64,000 nt of DNA from Taenia hydatigena (taxonomy: Eukaryota > Platyhelminthes > Cestoda > Cyclophyllidea > Taeniidae). A model generated the notes under the pieces. The model made no database searches, had not been told where the DNA came from, and saw only the letters and a program-made list of their open reading frames with translations. The DNA lies in assembly GCA_036345935.2 (NCBI GenBank), contig JADWOT020000009.1, positions 6,281,381 to 6,345,380 on the forward strand, read 5' to 3'. The position numbers and the translations under genes were made by a program. Positions 29,090 through 39,600 of the stretch are shown here, piece after piece. The first letter of the stretch is position 1, and each line of letters opens with the position of its first letter.

Positions 29090-29129
29090 CTCTCCCTCCC
29101 TCTTTTCCTCCCCCTTCCCCTCCTTTTCC
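29090..29129. repeat. polypyrimidine/polypurine tract upstream of hb
   Basis: About 40 bases of almost pure C and T on the plus strand. The complementary strand has four runs of three to five G (GGGG, GGGGG, GGG, GGG) separated by 2, 9 and 1 bases, close to a G-quadruplex pattern. The tract leads into an AG at about 29158, so it could also act as a strong splice or trans-splice acceptor tract. It is 0.9 kb upstream of the first hb coding exon. Confidence 0.6.
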
Positions 29130-30058
29130 ATCGCCTTGCCTATCCACTGGGAGATGCAGTTGCTTTTCATGGGCGGAAGTCGGCACATGGGTCCAAATAC
29201 ATAAGGTATAAGCAGCTAACAATCTGCGTTTTCGACTAGTCTTACTATTCTTCCTTTTACTGGCGACATCGTTTTCTCGATTACACCAGATTTAAATGTA
29301 AAATATTGTCAAAAGTAAATAAGTTACAAAATTAGTAATTTATATTTGGCTGTGTGTCTGATGGCGTAATTTTCTTGTTTCATTGTCCCCGGATGGATTT
29401 GAGTATTGACAATTTGAAACCAGTAACTGTAACGATAGATGTACATTTAATGAACTGCACGGCGAAAAAACATTGCCTTTTTTATATTTCGTTGGCTGTG
29501 AATCACAAGCTCCAGTGACAACGTTGATCGAATTTTAATAATACTGTCTGTCTATGGTATACTTAAAATGTCTCTTCAGATGACTGAACATTATGCATAG
29601 TTGGCCAGTACTGCAATAAATAGTGAAAAAATCTTGCGAGGTCAATGAGTTAATTTTCCCACTGTCACAATTTAATTTTAGAATGAGGATTATAGACAGT
29701 CTACAACCTATTCCATGCCATTCTGCAAAGTGTTTGATGTAAGTGAAATGCAAACGTTGGTGAAGGTGAGAGCATGGCATAAATTGTTCCTACTGGGTGA
29801 CGGTGTGCCTTTTGACGTAAATTTACTTGATCTTAGATCTCTGGGTTTGGTTCATGAAAAGAGAAGAAAGCTTGACTGACATGCCATCGTGTTCCAGTGA
29901 TCCATGAGCATATATGCGTGGAGCTCCTGACCTTTAAAATTACCATTTCTGTTGATGAATATTTGGCCCTTCAATTAATGCAACGGTCACTGAAAGAATT
30001 CGTTATATAAATCGGTTAAAAATTGGCCCATTTTGCTGTTGCAGACCGGTCCAATAAG

Positions 30059-33000
30059 ATGTTTGCACCGGATTCGTTTGGTTTGATACCACCGAACGGG
30101 CACTCGAGTCCTATGGGTCTTCCGCATCGGTCACAAGCACCTGCCATGCAACTCCCTCCCCTCATTTTCCCTACGCTGGCGCAAACCATCCCTGCAACCA
30201 CTAATAGTGGTGAAACGGCGAACGCTCATTTGCCCAACCAAAAGTAAGCTGCATATTTTAATTAAACAAATTTGTGGGTTTGCACACAGCTGAAAGTTTT
30301 CCTTAGGCTTAATTGTTGTAACGGATTTCTTTTTTGACGATTAAACCAAATGGTGATTCCATGGTTAACTTTTAATCTTTCATCCAGTGGTTGAGATTGC
30401 ATTTCGCACTAACAGTTCCACCGTGTTGAACGCCATCAAATTTCTAGTTTGCTTTATTATTCCATGCACCATTGTAAATGGAGTAATTTGATGGATGGTG
30501 ATTCTGCATTATGAACATGGCCGAAAGTTTTACAGCCAGTTTTTATTAAATTGCTGGCATACTTAGATCAAAGACTTGGAACCTACAGCGCAAGAGAAAT
30601 TCAGTAAGCTCGAATGCCACTATTTCTGCCTCTGTAGTAAATTTTTGTGGCATTTCCTAACCTCAGTGGATGATGGGATTGTGCTAACTGAAGCTATTTG
30701 GTCGGCTCAGGGTCACCCTTAGCAAAAATAGTTGTCAGCCTATGAATTTATGGAGATATTCGCAAGGCTTTTCTGTGGACACTGTGGCAAAACGATAATT
30801 ATTTCAAGTTTTTTCTTCATTTTTGATGTTGAACAGAAAGTGTAGAAGTGGTTATCACTAGTGGGTTTTTATGGTCTCAACAATGGATGAAGTCTAGTGA
30901 AGATTACCCACAGATAAATCAAACTAAAAATCATATACAAAGTACCAGCTATTTCATTGTTTTGAGCTCGCACGCACATACACGCACCTAATCATTTGCA
31001 TTTGAACAGGCACGAACACGAAAAGAACATGTGAACTCGGTGTCTAAAAATGCGTGTCTTTATCGGTGCGAAATTATTGGCTTGGTGTAAGTTCTGCTGA
31101 AGATTAACTCAGCAGTGAATTGAGCAACACATCGGTCCATTGCATTTGACACTAGAGACACTTTCGTTTAAGTTGGGCTCTTTACACGGTCTTATTAATC
31201 GGATGAATTTATGCACTCATGAGAAGTTTGGTTCCTGGGGCAAACTATCTAAAACACTCGTTATTATTAGAATCTGATATTCCGTGATTCGCGTCCCAGT
31301 GAGCAGTCCATAACAAGTTACTGGTGTTTGTGCGCCTCGCGACGATTCGGGCGCGCGCATTTTTGCATATATTTTGTCTGCGATTAAAAAATGTTTGCTT
31401 GCACGTGTTTGTATGTGTGTGCGCATCATGGGACCAGACAAATTGACCTCATTGCTATCTTATCGACAATAAGCAGAAAGCTGCTCATCACTAATAGACA
31501 GGAGAGAAAAAACCGCACTGTCACATATTTACCGAAGTTAGTTATAAATGTAGTAGTATTGTCAAATATGTTGTAAAGATATATCTATTCCTCTAAAATT
31601 ACCATCTACTATTCGTAGCTTCTTTCAGATCATCCAAACAATGCTGGGGAGCTGTGAAATAAAGAGCTGCGAGGATATGATGGATGGCGGCGCTCTAGCG
31701 GCCTGCTCATCAGGATCTGAGTTAGCTAAGGATACTGTGGCTGGGCGTCGGCCTCCGCTGGAACTGGGGATGGATGCGCAAACCGTCATGGAGTCCTCCA
31801 GCAGCACACCGCCCTCCATGGTGGATGCGAAGAAGACTTCGCCTATCAGTCCTTCCTCTCACTCTTGGCCTTCCGTATCCTCTGAGATCAGCAAATGCAG
31901 TATGTGTGTTTGGTCGTAACCTTAATAGGGATAACTAAATACTACCCAACTTAAGCATACAAGAATTCAAAATGTTTTGGCTCTTAAGTGCCTAGCATAC
32001 CACAAAATAGCGCCTACTTTTCATGCATATTTTTTCTGCGCCAGGGAATGAAAAGTTGTTATAAGTGAGACCAAGTGAAAAATTATAGGCCGCATTGATA
32101 GTATTGGGGGAAATTTTTACGAATTCCACATGATTTAAATGCACAGTGAATTCATTAACCTTGAATGGCTGCTGAATTTGCGTCCCTTCTTCCTCCCCCG
32201 TTAAGGCGCACAAAATCCCACACTTACACTTGATGAATCGGAGGAGCGACTGAACTCCGGTCAGATGGAAATTTTCACCGACTCTGTCCAACCAAACACG
32301 GATGGCATCTACTTTTGTCACCTGTGTGAATACACTGGTAAGCGTTGGTTTTTCTTTCACATTCACTCACCTATTAAGTTCATCGCCCCAGCTCTCGCCC
32401 ATATGTGTTCTGTGGTTACGACGATTCTTGCTAATGAGTTTTTAAACAACACTTCCAAGGAAGAATTTCAGCTTACTTATTGAACTGGAGTCGTGGAGAT
32501 TTAGGGATTGCATGATAATTCGCGGCAATAAATATCCACCGCGGTGAGTAGGGTATAGCACAGGAAGCATAATGAATGAGCTGAGCGAAAATTAGTGTTA
32601 CAATGGTGCGTCTGCCTCGCGGCCCCAAATACCTTTTTGAAGTTGAAAGACGGGGAGCGGTGGCCACCAGCGCAGGTGGTCCATGGGGTACAAAGCGAGT
32701 GATCGGCGGTTGACATGCGTGTAAGAGACCGTGTCGCCGACGTCTAGACCCTTTGCCAACTGCCCCCTACCCTGCAAGCGAAAAAACGGCTCATGGTCAC
32801 AATAAGTACCCCTGCGGTAGTGTGTGTATGTAGTAGAGTGGGAGGAGCGGAATGAAATTTATCACCTGTCGGCCTGTAAAGAAAATCAAATGTCCGCGTT
32901 CTACACATCATTCCGCCCAGACAGTATACTAATGAGAGGGTGGGGAGTGTGTTGGCGTTACTCCCTTAGTTGACAAACATGTTCAGGCCTGCAGGAGAGC

Positions 33001-36000
33001 ATGGGAACTTCATTGGTTATCACTTCCCGGCATGTTCACTCATCCTCCTTCTAACTCATCGAATTGCCACTGAATCCTCCCATAAAAAGGCTTCGTTTTG
33101 TACTAAATTACCTGACAGTGACGGGGCTAGAATGAAACTGGTGCTAGTGCTAGTCTCTTCTCCCATAAAGTGAGTCCCTACCTTTTTTGCAAATTATTGT
33201 AAAGATTAGATGCCATTTTTAGAACGGCTTTTAAACTCGGTATTTATTCGTTGCCTAGGGGTGGAACAAGGCATTTGGCATATCCTGAAACCCTGCAAGG
33301 CTATTTAAAGTTATCAACTGGGAACTATCAATCGAAAGAGAAAGTTGTGCTTAATAAACAGTCAAAAATGACTCCCCATTGGATGGAACTTTGTTATTTT
33401 GGATTGATTTCTGCCTTAACTTTAATGTGGGAACTGCTTACTTGTATACTTGTGTGTACAAACCTACGCTTTTAAGGAGAATGTAAAACCCTAAAATGTA
33501 GATCGCTTATATTTAAAAAGGAAAAATCACTACAGGGTGGACAAAAAATATGCTCTAATGGAGGTCAAAGGGAGATCGAGTAGAGAAGGGGTCATTTCAT
33601 TTAATCATCTCTCCTGCTAAAATACACATTAATTCATAAACGAAATGAACCCGTTAATTAACTTAAATCTATTACGCTTCCTTTAGTAGGTGACGCCAAT
33701 GCATCGGTTACAAATGCACTTACAATTAAAGCAAAAGTGGTAAATTTGGCTCATCTCTGGACAAAAACGAGTTGTCCCGAGGTCAAATTTAAATCACTTC
33801 AGTTGTTTACTTGAATCGCGTGGCGCAGCTGGCCTAACTGAGTCATGACTTGGAGGTCCGACACCCCGCCTCCGGGCCAACCAGCCAGCATGTCGCTTGC
33901 GCAATCGACCGCAAGCATTTTAATGGAAGATGTTAATCTATTCGAATAGGGGGGAATTTAGATATTTGACCGCATCCTTTTATGCTGGTGAAAGTCATCA
34001 AACGATTCACCGCTCTGTATGTAACATTAACATCGGGCCCCTTCTACCAGTGCATATGGTTACTTTTTATTAGCCAATTTTATGACCAGAATGGTACTTT
34101 CAAAACAAAAGAAGTCTTATTAGCTCTTACTACTGATTACAATTTTCCAGCCCTATTTAGCTGAGTGGGACTACCTTTTTGCCGTTTTGGGTCAAATTTC
34201 TGCAACACGAGTTTTGGAGGAATGAGGTTTCGAAAGTCCTTATCGACCCGACGACGCTGTCCCATTCCATGAGACCACATCTGATGGGAGGCAAGGAGTA
34301 AGCGAAAGTAACTTGTTATTTAATTTATTTTACAGGGAACAAGAGACAAGAATTTCAGGTCCATCTGAGGGGTCACTACGATTACCAGTGTCCAAAATGT
34401 GACTATACGTCGCGTACAGAGGGTCGCCTGAGGCGACACATAGAGGGATTCCACTCGGCTGTTCCTCCAGAAAATTTTTCTGGCAAGTCCTCGAAACCTC
34501 CCAACAAACTGAGGCTTCAACGCTGCAAACAGTGCGACTATGTGGCTGAAACAAAAGTATGTCACAGCACAATTAGATGTCTTTGCACAAATCCAATTAG
34601 CTCAGCTTGGTCGAGGAAGGACGTTTATTTAGTTGATAAATTCAGCGATAAATTTTAATTATCGAAGTCAGACCTCGCAGTTTTAGCACACGGTTCAATT
34701 AGGCGAAAGAAATTCGAGCGTATAATCATATTTGCGAATCTACCTAACCTATCCACATCAGTAATCAGAGTTTAAAGTTCTTTGCAGTGCTGAGAGTGGT
34801 TCAAGGGGAGTTAAGATTAATGAGATGACCAGCTGTTTATTTTTACTTATTGACATGACTTCCCAGGGTTTTCAACTTATAATGCTGAGGGAGGGGTGGA
34901 TTAGGGCTATCCCGGCAACCAGGCGACGTGGGGGAAGAGTGGGGCAAGTGGAAGCATCGGATAAAGGGGAAAAGGCGAGGAAGGGACGGTTTGCGTAGGT
35001 TACTGGGGTTCGTTTACGTAACGGGGGCAGGTGGTAGTTGATTTTGCCCATGGAATTAGTCATTCGGCCATGTACGCCTAAGCAACCACTAGAATGACTC
35101 TTAACAAGAACTTACTTTGATCTGATGTCAATTAGATGAATGATGTAGCTCTGCTAACGCAAGTAAATACCTAGTCACATTTTATTGTTCTCACAGCTTT
35201 AGCTTGATCACAGTCTGGCCTTATCAACAATTTTTCCTTTACAAATGATAGAGTCTCTTAACACCTAAATGGTTGACTGGGGTCCTAAGTTATGCATGTA
35301 TGAGGTGTTGATGGAGTTATTTAGTGAATCTGTGAAGGGTCGTGATAGAAGCTAAGTCAATCATTCTCATTTACTGTTACAAAAGCACTTAGGTAAGTTG
35401 ATAAGCAGAACGTAAGCACTACCTAGTATTCACCAACAAGGACACAATTAAGTACATGAAGTATTTCTTTGTAAAAGAAAAGCTCGCGCTAACTTTCGCA
35501 AAACCGTCACTACCGGCTATTTAAATCTAAAATATTACACAAAATCTATTTTTCTAAACTATTCCAGCATGCTTACAAAGAAACCAAGTCGTGAGAAGGA
35601 AGCACATATTTTTCATTTGATTAGCTTACGCCAACAGTTACTTCACTGTTCGAATTACAGACAGACTATTGGCAGCACCAACGAACTCACATAAAAGCGG
35701 ACCGACAGCTACAATGTACACAGTGTCCTTTCGTCACGGAATACCGACATCACCTTGAATATCACATTCGCAATCACCTGGGTTCGAAGCCCTACAAGTG
35801 CACCAAGTGTAATTACGAGTGTGTCAACAAATCTATGCTCAACAGCCATATGAAATCGCATACTAACGTGTACCAGTACCGCTGTGCTGACTGTAACTAC
35901 GCCACAAAGTATTGCCACAGTCTAAAGATGCATCTCACCAAGCACAAACACACACAGGCTGTGGTTCTGAACGTGGATGGAAGTCTTCCGGAAAGAACGA

Positions 36001-36539
36001 ATGCCCTTATGATTAAACCGGACCGAGTGGCTCCGCCGATGAATCAACCTCCTCCTCTTCCTGCTACACCAGTGCTGCCTCTCTTCCTGCCTCCCCCACT
36101 CAACCTCCAACCTGAGATACCTTCAGGCAAGTCTCAGGAAAATCTTGCATTAATGACTGCTTTCGTGCTCTCCATGCAGCAGCAGGCCTTTCCTCAGACT
36201 CCGCCACTGCCATCAGCATCCTTTCCACCACTTCTCAGCTTATCAGCTAGACCCACAGCATCACCACTGTTTGTGACAGAGGATGATGTGCTGGATCTCT
36301 CAGCCCCTAAACCGGAAGCTAGAATGCAGGTGGAAAATGGGTACACTTCTGCTCCGGTGAAATATGAGTGTGGTTTCTGCGAAATTATATTTAAGAACGA
36401 AACTCTCTTTGAACTGCACAAGCAGTTCCATGATCCCAAAGATCCCTTCCGCTGTAAACGATGTAATGTTCGTTGCCAGGACTCGGTGGACTTTTTTAAT
36501 CACATCAATGAAAAGGAGCATGGTGGAGGCAGTGCATGA
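30059..36539 (+). CDS. hb: Hunchback, C2H2 zinc-finger transcription factor
   Basis: A nuclear DNA-binding regulator of axial and neural patterning and timing in bilaterians. Coding exons: 30059-30243, 31619-31899, 32206-32337, 34336-34556, 35661-36539; all junctions are GT-AG. This model gives 565 residues. Starting instead at the ATG at 31641 gives 496, and the numbering below uses that form. Fingers: 122-144, 147-170, 193-214, 223-243, 251-271, 279-299, then a C-terminal pair at 441-461 and 469-491. The words [14 protein letters not shown] and [17 protein letters not shown] are diagnostic of the central Hunchback finger block; the C-terminal pair matches the Hb/Ikaros dimerisation fingers. 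A Pro-rich linker (about 318-400) and VLDLS (414-418), which resembles a CtBP-binding PxDLS site, separate the blocks. Introns 3 and 4 both split fingers. The family assignment is very secure; the N-terminal exon is less so. Confidence 0.93.
31614..31628 (+). promoter_or_regulatory. tandem splice acceptors that decide the Hb N-terminus
   Basis: Two AGs 10 bases apart, at CGTAG (ends 31618) and CTTCTTTCAG (ends 31628), precede hb coding exon 2. Only the upstream one keeps the reading frame of the exon ending at 30243. The downstream one, which has the better pyrimidine context, shifts frame and would make the ATG at 31641 the practical start. The choice would switch between a 565- and a 496-residue protein. 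Confidence 0.45.
33821..33865 (+). other. tRNA-promoter-like relic (A and B boxes)
   Basis: TGGCGCAGCTGG at 33821-33832 fits the pol III A box consensus TRGCNNAGYNGG at every position. GGTCCGACACC at 33855-33865 fits the B box GGTTCGANNCC with one mismatch. The gap between them is 22 bases, too short for a normal tRNA, and no cloverleaf forms. It is best read as a degraded tRNA-derived element or SINE head, on the same strand as hb within its intron 3. Confidence 0.4.
34882..35045 (+). other. G-rich block in hb intron 4
   Basis: The sense strand of intron 4 carries many G runs (GGGAGGGG, TTAGGG, GTGGGGG, GTGGGGC, AAGGGG, ACGGGGGC) in about 160 bases, against AT-rich surroundings. Such strand asymmetry could fold into G-quadruplexes in the nascent RNA or bind splicing factors. 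The frame open on the opposite strand is a composition effect and shows no domain. Confidence 0.5.
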
Positions 36540-36669
36540 TTTGGTGTTTTATGTAAATGGTTTTATCCAAATCCATGTTTTACGTACCTCATAACAAAAT
36601 TGTCACTGCCACCCCCATCCATCCACATATTTCACCTCATTACTTTTGTATATATCTGAGTGATGGTTG

Positions 36670-36675
36670 AATAAA
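36670..36675 (+). terminator. hb polyadenylation signal
   Basis: A canonical AATAAA lies 131 bases after the hb stop codon, within a T-rich downstream context (GTTTTTAACAATTTTT). Position and orientation suit the 3' end of the hb mRNA and imply a short 3' UTR of about 150 bases. Confidence 0.7.
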
Positions 36676-39600
36676 AGACGTTTTTAACAATTTTTAAAAA
36701 AACATATCGTGCATCTTGTTGAACAGTTAAACAGACTTAATGAGAATTGGAGATTACCTGAATTAGTTATCATCTTGAAATATTTTTATGGTACGAATGC
36801 AATCACAATATCAGGTGGGGTGATTCGGTAAAAAAGTCTCAAATAAGTAGCTATAGAGAAAATAATTTTATTGTAAAAGTGCAAAAAAATGAAAGTAGAA
36901 ACTACAGCAGGCAACATTGACTAATAGACTCGGCAGTGTGTCAATGCAGGATGTCGTTATGGTGGCTGCTGGCATGCAAATATTTAAATTCTCCCCTTCA
37001 ACATAAGTTAAAGCATGAAATTTGCTGTCGTAAGTACACATATCACAATCGTGATGGAACCTGTAAATTAAAAGATAACAAAAACAAACAGCAACAGTGG
37101 ATGGGTTTGCTTACATACTCATTATAAAGATGCAATTTACTGCTAACAGTTAATCAGTAGCGACATTATACAACCTGAAGGAGCTTCTGCACTGATTTGG
37201 GCAAAAAACTAAGGTCCCTTTTCGTCCCATGCCGATTATTCCTTAAGTGCTTAGAACAAAACAAAGGTGTGTGGCAAGCAAATCTACTGGTTATTTAGTC
37301 GACTGGTTTGGTTAAAATGAGAACGAATAGGTTGATGCAATACGATATTTACTATCCATTACAAAGCATCTTTGTCGAATTCCCGTAAGTCATTATGAAG
37401 CTTTTCTAAAACTTGTCACGACGTTTAAATAGCATTACAAATGACACATTTACTCCTCCTGTCTGCAAGGTGGAGCCACGTCCTAATTTCAGATTCCCAA
37501 GATTTCATTCACCTTTTACACTAACCCACGTGGTAGCGTCTGTCACAAAAGTGCATGAGGGTGGGACTGAGGAGGTAATGCTACCCTAATCTTCGATAGT
37601 TGTGTCCCGATCAACCTAAACGTACAAAAGAAAATCCAATGCCTTGAGGACTAGCCTCTCTTTTGAGAATGCGTAAGTTGGAAGTCCAGAAAATATAGTA
37701 GCGGGATAACAGCATTGTAATTTCCACTATTTCGGAGTACGACCACCTTTTTAATCCTATCGATACTGTTTCACTTAATTTACCATAATTTTGCCTTTTA
37801 AATTTGCCGCTATTTTAAAACTTTGCGTTACTAAAATAGGAAATATGTTAAAAATTTAAGTGCTTAATCCAGAATTCATTTGATAGTAAGATAGAAAGCA
37901 GTGGATTTGATCTGCGTTTGTGGATAAGGAGGCTTAAAATAATGGTGATAGGTGGGTAAAGACGATTAGCAACACTTTTACGAAGGGAATAATTAAATAC
38001 AAAACCATTAACACAAGAGAATGCAAGTTCTGATTATTTAATTAAATTACTGAAATCTGAGAGGCTAAGGATGGTTCATTTAAGCCCTTTTTTGCGCTCC
38101 CTTCAATTACGAGTTTAAGGCGCATGCAATAGAGACATTCAAACTTGAAATATTCCCCCACTAAAGGATAGAAATGCTGACACCAATGGAATGCCAAAAG
38201 AAACGCTTCAGGTTGGATTATACAAAATAACCCGTTGTAGAATTGCTGACAATATCATTTCCATTCTGCCCACCTTGTTATCATCCGTTTATTCGTTACT
38301 GAGTTATGGGTGGGTTCATGATTCCCTGTTCTTAATCTGCAATATATGGACATTGAATTGAGCTATAATTGGAATAAAAACATTCCAAGCAGGCTCAGCA
38401 TTTTTTACAATATGATTTAGGTACAAAACTTTGGCCATGAAGTTGCATAAATCTAACTTTTGAAAAGAACAGCAGGATAGTGGACAGCAATCTACTTATT
38501 TTATTGACTTATGCAAAATGTCACGAGAAGACTAATGGAATCCAGTTTGGCGTTATCGTCTAGAAATAAAAGCGTTCGAAAAATTGCAATAAAGCATGCC
38601 AAGAAAGGAAACTAGCTTTGCAAAGCATTGGTGTACATGGATAGAGCGTTCTTAATGGGTGATTACAGACCTCTTGGCGTCAGTGGCACTGAAGGAGTTA
38701 CAGATATAACTACTTAGAGCAGTTGGAATTTGAGCAAAGTTGATGCAACTTCGCTCTTTTTGTTATAGCATGCTAAGAAAACCATGGTGAGCTGCAATTG
38801 GACCACCAGTAGGGGAAAACACACAGGTTAGACTACATCATTTAAGTAAAATCTGACATATACCCAAGAGTCGCAAATGTTTCTCTCCAAAATACACGAT
38901 TAAGTATTAGTGAGACACCTATGACAATTCATTTTCTCAGGCGGCACATTATGCGCAGCCGTTTTTTAATCAGGAAAAAATTCTTGTGCTGTCAATAATT
39001 AAGTCCAACAATCACGTCCACTTTGACACTAGAATGAAGATTACAACAAAAAGCACTCATAAGTTGGATGATAACGTTAATTTTCACAATTGTCACCCCT
39101 GACTTATACAACTCAGCATGATCGTGAAGCTCCTTGTCAATAGCTGATCTAGTTGTAAAGTTGCAACTGTGAAATAGATTTCAAGCGGTACTTTGTAAGG
39201 GAAACCACTCCTCTGCTGAAATGAGCACACTTGGAGATGGAGAAGATTGCTACCTCTTGCTAATCAAATTTGAAGTCTCTAAAGTGAAGGCAAAAAATCT
39301 CTGAATCACAGCGCTGGTTGTGGCGACACATTTTGGGTACACGCCAATAAGATAAATAGCCATAAAACCCTAATAAAATTTGCATTCTGGCATCGGCAGC
39401 ATCTGACTGTAATTGCCTTGAACATGTGAGTTACTTGTGCTAGCTACAGTGCTAATCACAGCCGCAATATCGTGCTCCCACCGAAAGTTTAACCATTGTC
39501 CGCTTAAATACAACAATCCCTTCCCATCCGACTACACGCTTAAGTCTATCAGCTTGTTGTAGTTCGTAAATAAATTGAACTTATACTAATAAATATCAAA

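Larger units (their letters stand above)
21215..30044. other. divergent intergenic spacer between transporter and hb
   Basis: This 8.8-kb spacer separates the minus-strand transporter from plus-strand hunchback. I see no exon I can defend. It alternates AT-rich DNA with GC-richer blocks at about 24.05-26.06 kb and 27.95-28.19 kb, and it carries GGT, TG and pyrimidine repeats. A perfect short palindrome, CACTTAC-G-GTAAGTG, sits near 23324-23340. Being the upstream region of a developmental transcription factor, it is the likely home of cis-regulatory elements, but no individual site is proved. Confidence 0.6.

Noticed and set aside
37481..37576. Exon-like plus-strand segment after CTAATTTCAG ending at GAG|GTAATG
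   Set aside because: Only about 95 bases, no partner exon in phase on either side, and it lies beyond the hb polyadenylation signal.
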